Source: Dyella lipolytica (GTDB taxonomy: Bacteria > Pseudomonadota > Gammaproteobacteria > Xanthomonadales > Rhodanobacteraceae). Taken from it: a stretch of DNA of 64,000 bases. A program made the position numbers and the translations under genes. The stretch lies in the NCBI RefSeq assembly GCF_030160075.1, contig NZ_BSNQ01000009.1, positions 306,295 to 370,294 on the forward strand. The letters are read 5' to 3'. The notes under the pieces were generated by a model. That model was not told the DNA's origin. It did no database searches and worked only from the letters and a program-made list of their open reading frames with translations. This document shows positions 14,902-23,740 of this stretch, piece after piece; the first letter of the stretch is position 1; each line of letters starts with the position of its first letter.

Positions 14902-16323
14902 TCAAACTTCTGCTTGCCAGTAGATAGTCGCGGCTGAGCCGCTTGCGCCCGCCACGTTGCGAACAGAGACCTGGAACGACGTGGAAGTAATACCGAATGG
15001 TTGGTACGTCTGAGCGGCAACCGAGCCATTGACCCATACCTTCGTAGGAGTTGCGCCAAGGCCGTGCGCAATGGTGCCACCATCAGAAATGTTCGCTGCT
15101 GCACCGGAATTGCTTATGCCGCGTACACGTACTGTACCGCCACCATTATTGACAACCGGAATTGCAAAACCCTGAATTTCATTGGCGACCACAGAACCAT
15201 TAGTGCAATTGGCCCCAATATTCACACCGCTGCTGGACCCTGGACCAATGATGAGATTGTCGGCGACGAGGAACTGGTTCACATAGTCGAGTACTACCAT
15301 GCCGCCACCGCTAAAGGAACCTCCCGTATTAGTGAAGCTATTTCCGATGATCATCACCTTATTAACGATTGCGGTCGCGAGGCCGATGATCTGAATCATT
15401 ACGTCCATCGCGTAGTAGCCGACAAAGATATTGCCGGTCACAATTATGTTCTGGAAAGGCACCGTGCCACTGGAGCATATAAGTTGAACAGGTAGTGCGG
15501 AATCAGCATTCTGATTAGCATCAATAGAATTGTTCGCAATCATAAATTGAGCGGTTGGAGTCGCCGTGCTGTTGGCGAGTTGTGCCCATATCGCCTTAGA
15601 CATGAGGAACTTGTTGTCTACGATACGCGTGCCACCTCCACCTACCCAGTAGATGCCAATTGCCGTGACTGCGCCGAGAAACGTATTTCCGCTAATACAT
15701 TGGTCGCCTTGATCTTTGCTGTACTGATTGTCCAGAAAAATGCCATAGCCGCCAGCGGGGATGCTCCAGAACGTGCAATTAGTAATATTGAAGCTGCTAG
15801 CAGATATCGCTCTGACACCAATATAGACATTATCGAATCGACAATTGAACACAGACGAAAAGGTATTTGCCACGCCCATGGTGACCGTAGTGTCTTCAAG
15901 CGCAATTGCTGCGCCATCAGTAGGTGTACCGGTAGATCGAAAGCAAAGATCATTGAATGTAACTGCTGCCTGTGTATTCACTAGAAAGACGTACGCAGTT
16001 GGGCTGTTGGGCTGAATGACCGTACCGGTTCCAGATGTGTTATCGCCTGACCCCGCGCCACAGATCACCATACCAGTGCTGACGGTCACCTGGCCGCAGA
16101 CACATGTACCTGCTGGGAATTCAACGATACTGGCCCCTGAATTTACAGCAGACTGAACTGCCGCAGTGTCATCGGTTACACCATCCACTTTGGCGCCAAA
16201 TTGCGTAACGTTCACCACATAGGTAGAAGTTGGCGCTGATTGTGCCGATGAATCGGTTGCGCTTAAGGCGATTGCTCCGCCTACAGCAACCGGTATGGCA
16301 CTAAGAAATTTTCTTCTTTCCAC
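14902..16323 (-). CDS. Secreted right-handed beta-helix protein (pectate-lyase-like fold) with tail-fibre-like end
   Basis: A 473-residue protein beginning at a GTG (AGGG nine bases ahead) with a twin-arginine-like signal, ERRKFLSAIPVAVGGAIALS. Residues about 36-60 (VVNVTQFGAKVDGVTDDTAA) are the standard opening of Pectate_lyase_3-type beta helices in glycan-active enzymes and phage tailspikes. A long run of beta-helix coils (ITNCTF, IVDNKF, MIANNSI, IVTGNIF, MIIGNSF, VADNLI) fills residues 130-390. The last 60 residues (TIAHGLGATPTKVWVNGSVA and after, to IYWQAEV) look like a phage tail-fibre C-terminal domain. The protein is likely exported and binds or cleaves a polysaccharide. Confidence 0.78.
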   Translation of the reverse strand: MERRKFLSAIPVAVGGAIALSATDSSAQSAPTSTYVVNVTQFGAKVDGVTDDTAAVQSAVNSGASIVEFPAGTCVCGQVTVSTGMVICGAGSGDNTSGTGTVIQPNSPTAYVFLVNTQAAVTFNDLCFRSTGTPTDGAAIALEDTTVTMGVANTFSSVFNCRFDNVYIGVRAISASSFNITNCTFWSIPAGGYGIFLDNQYSKDQGDQCISGNTFLGAVTAIGIYWVGGGGTRIVDNKFLMSKAIWAQLANSTATPTAQFMIANNSIDANQNADSALPVQLICSSGTVPFQNIIVTGNIFVGYYAMDVMIQIIGLATAIVNKVMIIGNSFTNTGGSFSGGGMVVLDYVNQFLVADNLIIGPGSSSGVNIGANCTNGSVVANEIQGFAIPVVNNGGGTVRVRGISNSGAAANISDGGTIAHGLGATPTKVWVNGSVAAQTYQPFGITSTSFQVSVRNVAGASGSAATIYWQAEV

Positions 16324-16578
16324 GAATTTGGCCCTGTATCGTTAGTTGAAATCGGAAAATTATCAGGAAACCGTCACTCTTTGTGATTCCAAAAACGGTA
16401 CCAAAACGGTGCCAGCTTGACTTTCTGACAGTATCTACCAACTCCCGGGACCAGCCACAGGCGACCGATAAACCAATCTGCGCCAGTCGTTAGGCTGGCG
16501 GTGTGCCTGATCGTTATCTTGATTGCTCAGCGGCACCGCGAACTTCCCTGGCAAACCACGTTGCCATCGGCAAGATAC
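16324..16578. other. Intergenic region with direct and inverted repeats
   Basis: Contains a tandem AAAACGGTACC AAAACGGTGCC near 16392-16413 that could be an operator for the beta-helix gene, and CGCCAG...CTGGCG near 16480-16500. No gene is evident. Confidence 0.35.
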
Positions 16579-18087
16579 CTACATACCGCTGCTTTCCAGG
16601 GAAACGCCATTGGTTGCCGGCCCGAACAAACCGATCACCGCAATGCCCACCACCATCGCCATGGCAATAAAAAACGCCACGGCCATCACGCCGCCCGCAT
16701 TCAAGAAGTAGCCCACGGCAAGCCCCGCGAAAGCCGCGGCAATACGGCTCCACGAATAGACAAAACCCACCGCCGTCGCCCGAATCCGGGTTGGATAAAG
16801 CTCCGCCTGATAGTTGTGATAGGCGTACGACATCACGTTGGAGGCGAGGGTGAATACCACGCCCAAGACGATGAGCACCGCCGGCAACGTCGCATTGGCG
16901 AAGCCGAGCATGGCAAGCCCCATGATCAAGAGGCCCCAGATGATCTGCGACTTCCGTTCAATCCTGTCCGCGAACAGCACGCCAAGCAGCGGCCCAAACG
17001 GATTGGCCACGGCGATGATGAAGGAGTACTCCAGACTATGCGTAATGGTGATGCCGCGCGCGATCAGCAGCGTCGGCACCCACGCGGCAAAACCATAGAA
17101 GCCGATCACCTGCGCCATATTGAACAGGGACAGCATCAGCGTGCGTCCACGATAGTGCGCGGAGAATATCTCCCCGAAGCGCCCTGCTCCCACCTCCTCG
17201 GCAATGTCGCTCTTTGGCGCCGGCAACGGTCGCCCGGTTTCTGCCTGAACTCGGGTTTCGATGGCGGTGGTCACCCTGTCCGCTTCTTCCAGGCGCCCCT
17301 GTAAGGCGAGCCAGCGAGGGCTCTCCGGTATGCGGCGTATCAGCAGCCATACAAGGCCTGCTCCCGTGGAACCGATCAACACAACCCAGCGCCAACCATC
17401 CAGTCCCAACGGCGCAATAGGCACCAACAACCAGGCAAGCAAGGCCACCACCGGAACCACGCTGAAGGTGATGAACTGGTTGACGGAAAACGCACGGCCG
17501 CGCTCAGCGCTGGGAATGAGCTCCGATATGTAGGTGTCGATGGTGACCAGTTGCACCCCAAAACCGACACCGGCAACGAAGCGCCACACATTGACCATTT
17601 CACCCGAATGCTGGAACGCCATGATGGCCGTACACACGACGTACCACACCAATGACCACGTAAACACGGGACGGCGGCCGAAACGATCGGCAAGCTGACT
17701 GAAAAGCACGACACCCGCCCATAGGCCGGCAAAGGTGCTGAAGACGAAAGTACCGAAACCGGCGACCTTGATCGCGTCCAGATGCGCAAAAAAACCTAAC
17801 GACTGTGCCGTGAACAATCCGGACTTCGTCATGCCGGGCGCGACGTAACCGGTGAAGAACAGATCGTAGAACTCGAACACACCGCCCAATGAAATCAGAA
17901 CGATGATGGTCCACACCGTGCGCGACGGCGGCAATCTATCCAGGCGTGCCGCGATTTGCGCAGAGCCGATGTTGGATGCCGTCGCTTTGGACGGCGATGA
18001 TTTCATATCGGATGACGCATGCGCGGATGCGCCATACGAAACCTGCGAATTCACGGGGATGTCGCCATCGTGTTCTGCGTTTTGCAT
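16579..18087 (-). CDS. MFS transporter of sugar/metabolite type
   Basis: A 502-residue protein with about 12 membrane segments after a hydrophilic N-terminal tail of 57 residues. MFS signatures are ADRFGRRPVF after segment 2, ISELIPSAERGR near residue 190, IPESPRWLALQGRLEEA near 253-269 (the sugar-porter PESPR motif) and ELYPTRIRATAVGF near 430. AGGAAC supports the ATG at 18087. It likely imports a small organic acid or sugar with protons. It is divergent from a porin gene at 18575, which suggests outer- and inner-membrane uptake of one substrate under shared control. Confidence 0.88.
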   Translation of the reverse strand: MQNAEHDGDIPVNSQVSYGASAHASSDMKSSPSKATASNIGSAQIAARLDRLPPSRTVWTIIVLISLGGVFEFYDLFFTGYVAPGMTKSGLFTAQSLGFFAHLDAIKVAGFGTFVFSTFAGLWAGVVLFSQLADRFGRRPVFTWSLVWYVVCTAIMAFQHSGEMVNVWRFVAGVGFGVQLVTIDTYISELIPSAERGRAFSVNQFITFSVVPVVALLAWLLVPIAPLGLDGWRWVVLIGSTGAGLVWLLIRRIPESPRWLALQGRLEEADRVTTAIETRVQAETGRPLPAPKSDIAEEVGAGRFGEIFSAHYRGRTLMLSLFNMAQVIGFYGFAAWVPTLLIARGITITHSLEYSFIIAVANPFGPLLGVLFADRIERKSQIIWGLLIMGLAMLGFANATLPAVLIVLGVVFTLASNVMSYAYHNYQAELYPTRIRATAVGFVYSWSRIAAAFAGLAVGYFLNAGGVMAVAFFIAMAMVVGIAVIGLFGPATNGVSLESSGM

Positions 18088-18574
18088 CGATCCGTTCCTT
18101 TATTCCCCGAAAAAATAACTCTGCGTGATTACTCGCCGTGACTGGCCGTGAGCTTATGAATGTCTCACGAATATGCGGTGACGCCCATTGATTCGCCGCC
18201 CCAGCATGCGAAGACAACGAACACGTAATTAATTCGTCCCCACCATTGCAGATAGACGGCTTTATCACAACAGGTTGACGCATCGTGCCGCGATGTCGGC
18301 AGCAATAAGGGAATTACCTTACTTCCAGACACAGCAGATGTTGACAGTTGCCGGCAGCGTTAAAGAGCTGGCAAGTGTTGAACAGACGCGCACGATAACG
18401 ACAACGAAAGCGTCGTCGCGTTCGGCTTCGAATAATTTCGAATGAAGTCACCGCACGATGCCGTTCGTATCGTAATTCAAGAGCTATTGATCGCTCGTAA
18501 GGCGCCGCAATGGCGTAAAGACAAGATCGATAGAACAAAACTAAAAGCAACAACTATGGAGAGGAAGACTTTCG
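18088..18574. other. Divergent promoter region between MFS transporter and porin genes
   Basis: 487 bases without a gene. TTCGAA occurs twice close together near 18426-18442, TTGACG near 18277 and TTGACA near 18333 are possible -35 boxes, but no clear -10 partners are seen. Local G+C is lower than in the genes on both sides. Confidence 0.35.
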
Positions 18575-20194
18575 ATGTTAGCCACGAGGGGTAAGGTTTT
18601 GACGTTCCAAAAATCGCGACGCCTACGCATAGCGCTTCTCAGTAGCGCCGCTCTCGCCATATCGCTGCCCGTCATCGCCCATGCCGACGAACTTTCTGAC
18701 TTGAAGAAGGAAGTCCAGGCTCTTAACGCGCGCCTGGCACAGCTCGAAAAAGAAAAGTCCCAACCTGCGGCTCAAGAAACGCTGGTCCGCCAACAAGATG
18801 CCAAGGTGATCGCCAACACGTCTGCCGGCGATGTACCGGCAACGCCCAAGACGGAGAACAGCGACAACGTGCTCGGCGTTCTTCAGCAGCCCATCATGCT
18901 TTATCACGGCCATGACACGTCGCTGCATATTTACGGCATTATCGAAGGCACTATCAGCGGCTGGTCGAACCAGCCGAACGCCAACGGCAACGGCAAGCCT
19001 TCATGGGCTACCGGTTTCCAGACCGCTTGGTTCAGTGGTAACCGCCTGGGCTTCGATGTCGATCATGCCCTGACATCAGCCGAAAAGTTCGGCCTGCCTG
19101 ATTTGAAGGTCATCGCCAAACTCGAGGCCGAATTTGAATCACCCTCCGGCAATATGGACACTCCCGGCGTGTTGTTTAACCGTGACGCCTGGATTGGCTT
19201 TCAGAGCCCAGAACTCGGCAAGTTGACTTTCGGCCGTCAAAACACGGTCACGCGCGACTTTACGCAAACGTGGGGCGACCCTTACGGAACGCCGTTCGTG
19301 TCTCTGAACGAGGGCGGCTACTCGAATGTCAACAATTTCAAGCAGATCATCTTCTATTCCGCCTCATCGACCACCACGCGTAACGACTCTGGAATTGTCT
19401 GGAAAAAGTCGTTTCTTGGCGACCATATGATCGTCGGCCTCGACTACTCCTTCGGCTCCCAAGGCGTCGGCGGCAGCGGCAACGGTGGCATTGGCAATAT
19501 GCCGCTGCTGGACGGCGGCGGCGGCAGCCCGGGACAATTCAAGGTCGGCAGCAATCAAGCCATTTCGCTTGCCTACAACAATTTGGAGGTCGGCGGAGGC
19601 CAGTTAAGCTGGAACGTCAACTATAACCGCTCCTCTTGCGGCAACTTCGGCGACGATCATTGTGACGCCTCCGACCCAAGCGCCGGCAACTATGTCAACC
19701 AGAACACTAACCAGGCCTTCCTGACAGGCGGAACGTACGTCTTTGACGGTTGGCGAGTCGGCGCCGGTTATATCCGCTACATCGCGCAACAGCACACTAA
19801 CACGGGCAATCTCGGCGACCGGAAGGATAATGTCTGGATCGTCGACGGTACGATTCCTGTCAGGCCGATCAGCAAAGATCTCGACTTGTACTGGGGCGCC
19901 TGGGAAGCGTTTGGGCATAACAGCGCTCTTTATGCTGGCAACAACCTTGTCGTTCTACCGTTCTTTATTTCAACTGCGAACAGCACGAAGACCGTCAACG
20001 GCAGCCGCATCAATGCGACGGTGAGCCTGATGTATCACCTGGACAAGCAGACCGATATCTATTTCGCCTACGACTACCAATTGGGTAGAGGTGGTTGGAG
20101 CCATACTCTTTTTGACACACAAGGCAATGGTGGTGGCCCCAGCTTGCGTGCTGAGACGACTGGCATCGGCACTGGAGTCCGGCTCAAGTTCTGA
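18575..20194 (+). CDS. Outer-membrane porin (general porin family)
   Basis: A 539-residue protein with GGAGAGGAAG before the ATG. It has a signal peptide (cleavage likely after AHA, residue about 37), then a short coiled coil (ELSDLKKEVQALNARLAQLE), as in trimeric porins with an N-terminal helix, a linker, and a 16-strand-type barrel starting LHIYGIIEGTISGW near 121. LGKLTFGRQNTVTRD near 217 is a typical porin loop-3 approach, and the protein ends in VRLKF, the terminal-Phe signal for barrel assembly. It probably works with the divergent MFS transporter. Confidence 0.88.
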   Translation: MLATRGKVLTFQKSRRLRIALLSSAALAISLPVIAHADELSDLKKEVQALNARLAQLEKEKSQPAAQETLVRQQDAKVIANTSAGDVPATPKTENSDNVLGVLQQPIMLYHGHDTSLHIYGIIEGTISGWSNQPNANGNGKPSWATGFQTAWFSGNRLGFDVDHALTSAEKFGLPDLKVIAKLEAEFESPSGNMDTPGVLFNRDAWIGFQSPELGKLTFGRQNTVTRDFTQTWGDPYGTPFVSLNEGGYSNVNNFKQIIFYSASSTTTRNDSGIVWKKSFLGDHMIVGLDYSFGSQGVGGSGNGGIGNMPLLDGGGGSPGQFKVGSNQAISLAYNNLEVGGGQLSWNVNYNRSSCGNFGDDHCDASDPSAGNYVNQNTNQAFLTGGTYVFDGWRVGAGYIRYIAQQHTNTGNLGDRKDNVWIVDGTIPVRPISKDLDLYWGAWEAFGHNSALYAGNNLVVLPFFISTANSTKTVNGSRINATVSLMYHLDKQTDIYFAYDYQLGRGGWSHTLFDTQGNGGGPSLRAETTGIGTGVRLKF

Positions 20195-20233
20195 TCGACG
20201 TCGTTCTGGCCCAAGAACAAAGAGTCAACATTT

Positions 20234-20266
20234 CGTGGAAAAAGGAGTCAGAGTCCTTTTTCCACG
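20234..20266. terminator. Bidirectional terminator, GTCAGAG hairpin
   Basis: CGTGGAAAAAGGA and TCCTTTTTCCACG form a 13-base perfect stem around loop GTCAGAG. It lies between the porin and the convergent small gene whose stop begins at 20267. Confidence 0.8.
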
Positions 20267-20707
20267 TCATCGATAGCGGCGTCCGAATAGCCTTCTCCGC
20301 AACTCTTTGAGCAAGAAGTCGATCAATTCCTGTGCAAATGAACCAAACCCAGGAATAGCACCTGCCAAACTCCCAAGAATCGTACTGCCCTTGGACAAGA
20401 CTTCTTCAAGCCGATCGTCACTGGCTGTATCGCGGAACGACAGCAAGGAAGATTCAAACGAATCTAGCTTGATGGCAAGATGATCGCCGGTAAGTCCAGC
20501 CAAATACATGCTTTCAAATCCTTCGGGCGAGCGAATTTCCTCGCGACCGGACAACTCCTCGATACGCTTCATTGCATCATGAAGAACAGATGCAAGATGC
20601 CTTCTGAAACTTGCTCGAAACAGAACTTCCTGACAACGATCGAGCATGTCGAGCAGTTCAATCATTGTCAGCATGAAATCGCGCAGGGATCTGACTTCGT
20701 TAGGCAT
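20267..20707 (-). CDS. Hypothetical helical protein next to patatin gene
   Basis: A 146-residue protein from the ATG at 20707 with GAGGAT ahead. It is mostly amphipathic helix (FMLTMIELLDMLDRCQEVL near 11-29; HLASVLHDAMKRIEELSGR near 37-55) and has a glycine-rich hydrophobic stretch near 107-121 (GSLAGAIPGFGSFAQ) followed by a strongly basic end (ELRRRLFGRRYR). The amphipathic glycine-rich part could insert in membranes. It follows the patatin gene on the same strand 129 bases away. No family recognised. Confidence 0.6.
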   Translation of the reverse strand: MPNEVRSLRDFMLTMIELLDMLDRCQEVLFRASFRRHLASVLHDAMKRIEELSGREEIRSPEGFESMYLAGLTGDHLAIKLDSFESSLLSFRDTASDDRLEEVLSKGSTILGSLAGAIPGFGSFAQELIDFLLKELRRRLFGRRYR

Positions 20708-20836
20708 GGGAATATCCTCATGATGTGTTGCCCTGGCCGGCAGTGATTCGACTTACCGAGCTGGATGCATGAGCTCACTGCACGTTGGCACTGAGCTCTG
20801 CGGTGTCGTGTATCCGCGCCGTTTTGCCACAACAGC

Positions 20837-21862
20837 TCACTGCCAGTTCTGTTTCACCCAATTGCGCACGCTCTGCCATGTCGGCGTATTCATGTATTTG
20901 CTCGTCGCCTGGACCAGCACGTCTACATCCTGCCAGTTGTCCAGCGGGTAAGGTTTATTGAGGGGAACGTTGCCGCGCTGATAAGCACCACCCAACACTT
21001 GGCCGGTCTGGACCGCAGCCAGTTCCGCCGTGGCATCCATGGTCAGATTAAGGAGGGCCATCGCAGGGACGACCCCATTGGCGCCACTACTCCACGGATA
21101 GAGCCAGCTGGTCACCCCCCAATTCAATGGATCGCCGATGGCGGAAGGCGGAATGCCCTGGGGGCTATCGCCGGTGCCCAGCGATAGCATGCGCAGGCTG
21201 GCCAAATTGGGCACGATTTTCTGATACAGCAGCTCTGTCACCGCCGTCATCGACGGGTTGTTGGCAAAGACTCCCCCATCGGCAAAGAAACCGTAGTCGT
21301 AGCCTGCGCCCATCACGCGGTGCGGTGGGAAGTAGGTGGGCGCAGCGGATGTGGCGAGTGCTGCATCGACCATGGTGATATTGCGATAGGCGTTGCTGGG
21401 GCCATTGGAAATCGTGCAAGGAATCCAGCTGCGACTGGCGCTATCCCACAGTTGCGCAGAATTGACTGCTACAAATTTTTTTGCCGACGACATTAGCGCA
21501 TTGCCCACCAACTGCTGGGCGATCTGCTTCAAACCACTGGCGACATACGCGCAGCTGAAATAGCCCGGTCCGCTGGACAAGTCGGTCGCAGACGCGCCCA
21601 ACGGCCTTTCTTTGTGCTTGTCGTCCAAAAGCCATCCGTTCGGCGTAAATACCGTCGAACCTTGGTTCAAATAGACGTCCACAATGGTCCCGATGGGCAC
21701 GCCGGTCGACAGTCCCAGTGCTAACAAACCGCCTGTGGAGGTTCCAACGAAGCCGTCGGCATTGGCGACGATCCCAAACTTTGTATCGAGGTCCTGGATG
21801 AGCAGCGCGGTGATCAACCCACGGATTCCACCGCCATCGCAACTGAGTATCTTGAAAGCCAT
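20837..21862 (-). CDS. Patatin-like phospholipase
   Basis: A 341-residue protein with AGGAGTG before the ATG. All patatin elements are present: oxyanion loop DGGGIRG at 9-15, nucleophile GTSTGG with Ser42, and the dyad aspartate in ADGGVFANNP (Asp195). There is no signal peptide, so it should act in the cytoplasm or at the inner membrane face on lipid acyl esters. Length and motif spacing fit bacterial patatins of the CapV/ExoU-like broad family, but no cyclase gene that would mark a CBASS defence system is next to it. Its downstream same-strand partner is the helical protein at 20267. Confidence 0.9.
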   Translation of the reverse strand: MAFKILSCDGGGIRGLITALLIQDLDTKFGIVANADGFVGTSTGGLLALGLSTGVPIGTIVDVYLNQGSTVFTPNGWLLDDKHKERPLGASATDLSSGPGYFSCAYVASGLKQIAQQLVGNALMSSAKKFVAVNSAQLWDSASRSWIPCTISNGPSNAYRNITMVDAALATSAAPTYFPPHRVMGAGYDYGFFADGGVFANNPSMTAVTELLYQKIVPNLASLRMLSLGTGDSPQGIPPSAIGDPLNWGVTSWLYPWSSGANGVVPAMALLNLTMDATAELAAVQTGQVLGGAYQRGNVPLNKPYPLDNWQDVDVLVQATSKYMNTPTWQSVRNWVKQNWQ

Positions 21863-22548
21863 AGCATCACTCCTTTAATGAATGGACTTGCGTAAAGAAA
21901 AATGCGTTCGTCGCATCCGCCGTACCTCGCATCGTGTGCGATGCGATCACGTCCAGACATGACCTCTGCGACACGCGTGGAGATCGCGCATTGAACAAAT
22001 ACCCACGTTGAAACGTGTCTAAGACGACAGACGCGTCGTTTCCTGCTTCATAAGCCCCCGGTTCCTTTGATGACGCTCACCACTCGTGGCATTGCGCCCG
22101 CGAATTCCGCTAAATCTGCGCCCGGGCTTGTGACGCCCATGTCTTTTCCAAGTTACTCGCCTGCTAAGAGCGAAAAGGGGGTCAGAGTCTGAGGTTTCCC
22201 CACGATTTTGCTCGTCATCCCGGCGCAGGCCGGGATCCAGTTCGAATAACGGTGCGAAGCACTCAACCACTGAAAAGCTATTCAGTGTGCTGCGCACGCT
22301 TTTTTCACTGGATCCCGGCCTTCGCCGGGATGACGAGCAAAAAAGCATGTGGTATGTCGTTCTAAATCTATCCCCATGACTTGTTCTCGATTTTCGATGG
22401 CAGAACGTGGGGATACCTGAGGCTCTGATCCCTTTTGGAAATTTTCCTGGACAACGTGTCGAAGTCTGGTCTCGCCGTTCGTTGTCATAGTGACGCACAA
22501 GACAACCAACCCGACTGACGCAGCGACACACACTTGAGGAGACCCAGC
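21863..22548. other. Intergenic region with MITE-like repeat copy A
   Basis: No gene is supported between the patatin gene and 22549. The right part is repeat copy A (22171-22371); the left part shows no clear structure. Confidence 0.4.
22171..22371. repeat. MITE-like repeat, copy A
   Basis: About 180-200 bases with terminal palindromes: GCTCGTCATCCCGGCG...GGATCCAG at 22210-22240 is answered by CTGGATCCC...GGGATGACGAGC at 22307-22338. The core between them includes TATTCAGTGTGCTGCGCACG. Copy B at 23141 is the same orientation with roughly 95 percent identity by eye over 177 bases, including flanking TGTCGTTCTAAATCTAT. Confidence 0.85.
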
Positions 22549-23139
22549 ATGCGCAAGCTCAAAATCATCGAACATATCTCGCTGGACGGCGTCATCGAGG
22601 TTTCCAACGGTCTGGGCGACAGCGACTTCCCCTACGGCGATTGGACCGCGCCGTATCGCTCGCCTGCGGGGTTAGAGAAAGTACTCGCGATTTATGGCGA
22701 GACCTTCGATGTGTTGATTGGCCGCCGAACCTACGATCTGTGGTCGGGTTTCTGGCCGAAGGCACCGAAGAGTCCGATGGCGGACCGCCTGAATGCGGCG
22801 ACGAAATATGTCGTAACCCATAGGCCAGAGAGCCTGGCATGGGGACCGTTCGTGGGTGTTGGACCGGATCTCGTGGACAGCGTTCGTCGCATCAAGGCGA
22901 AGGACGGTCCGGACCTGATCCTCGCGGGAAGCTCGACGCTAACGTCGGCACTGATCGAGCATGGGCTGGCGGATGAGATGATTCTGCTGGTCAATCCTGT
23001 CCTGCTGGGCAAAGGAAAGCGCCTTTTTGCAGAGGGAACTCCGCCGCGAGCATTCGCGCTGGAAAGTTCGCACACGTCGCCAACGGGCATCGTCATCAAT
23101 GCCTACAAGGTCGCTGGACCTTTGCAGAACCTGAGATAA
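22549..23139 (+). CDS. RibD C-terminal-type reductase (dihydrofolate reductase family)
   Basis: A 196-residue protein from the ATG at 22549 with GAGGAG seven bases ahead. It starts RKLKIIEHISLDGVIEV, has VLIGRRTYDLWSGFWP near residues 56-71 (NADPH and fold contacts of DHFR-like proteins), DLILAGSSTLTSALIEHGLA near 123-142 and DEMILLVNPVLLGKGKRLF near 143-161. These match the YyaP/RibD_C family, NADPH-dependent reductases of unknown substrate. The gene is flanked by two direct copies of a ~180-base MITE-like repeat, so gene and repeats may have moved or been duplicated together. Confidence 0.9.
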   Translation: MRKLKIIEHISLDGVIEVSNGLGDSDFPYGDWTAPYRSPAGLEKVLAIYGETFDVLIGRRTYDLWSGFWPKAPKSPMADRLNAATKYVVTHRPESLAWGPFVGVGPDLVDSVRRIKAKDGPDLILAGSSTLTSALIEHGLADEMILLVNPVLLGKGKRLFAEGTPPRAFALESSHTSPTGIVINAYKVAGPLQNLR

Positions 23140-23140
23140 G

Positions 23141-23341
23141 CAGAAAAGGGGCAGCGCTCGAGGTGTCCCCACGTTTTTGCTCGTCATCCCGGCGCATGCC
23201 GGGATCCAGTTCAAATAATGGTGCGAAGCACTCAACAACTGAAAAGCTATTCAGTGTGCTGCGCACGCTTATTTCACTGGATCCCGGCCTTCGCCGGGAT
23301 GACGAGCAAAAAAAGCCTGTGGCATGTCGTTCTAAATCTAT
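23141..23341. repeat. MITE-like repeat, copy B
   Basis: Same layout and orientation as copy A: outer palindromes at 23178-23209 and 23276-23307, inner TATTCAGTGTGCTGCGCACG, flank TGTCGTTCTAAATCTAT. It begins right after the stop of the reductase gene. Confidence 0.85.
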
Positions 23342-23392
23342 CGAGCAAACTCATTGAATGAAGCTGCAGCGATTTCGACTTACATTCGCCCC

Positions 23393-23740
23393 TTAGCTGT
23401 AGCCAAGAAACGCACGCACCTCGACGGGTGCACGGCAGGCGACGACGGCCTTGCTCCCCCACGCCAGCGCCTCATCCATATCGGCGGCTTCCAGTATCCA
23501 GAAACCGCCAATGTGCTCCTTGGACTCGATGTACGGGCCATCGGTAACGACCACTTTGCCGCCGGACTGCTTACGCAACGATTTCGCCTTATCGGCTGAC
23601 TCCAAGCCGCCGGCGAAGAACCTGGCGCCCGCGGCGGCCATCTCTTCGTTGAGCGCGTCGATGTCGCGCATCATCGCCTCGCCTTCGAGGGAGGGGTCGT
23701 AGTTTTCGGGGTGATGAATTGCAACCAGATATTGCGGCAT
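23393..23740 (-). CDS. YciI/DGPF family protein
   Basis: A 115-residue protein starting MPQYLVAIHHPENYDP with GGGAG before the ATG. It carries VTDGPYIESKEHIGGFWILE at about 65-84, the family signature, and a C-terminal VEVRAF strand. It is the third protein of the YciI superfamily in this window (others at 580 and 2296), but it lies outside the palindrome array and on the other strand. Such proteins often accompany ECF sigma factors; none is present. Function unknown. Confidence 0.9.
   Translation of the reverse strand: MPQYLVAIHHPENYDPSLEGEAMMRDIDALNEEMAAAGARFFAGGLESADKAKSLRKQSGGKVVVTDGPYIESKEHIGGFWILEAADMDEALAWGSKAVVACRAPVEVRAFLGYS

Noticed and set aside
20837-21862. Patatin as CBASS effector
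   Set aside because: No cyclic-nucleotide synthase gene is beside it, so only the lipase family is called.
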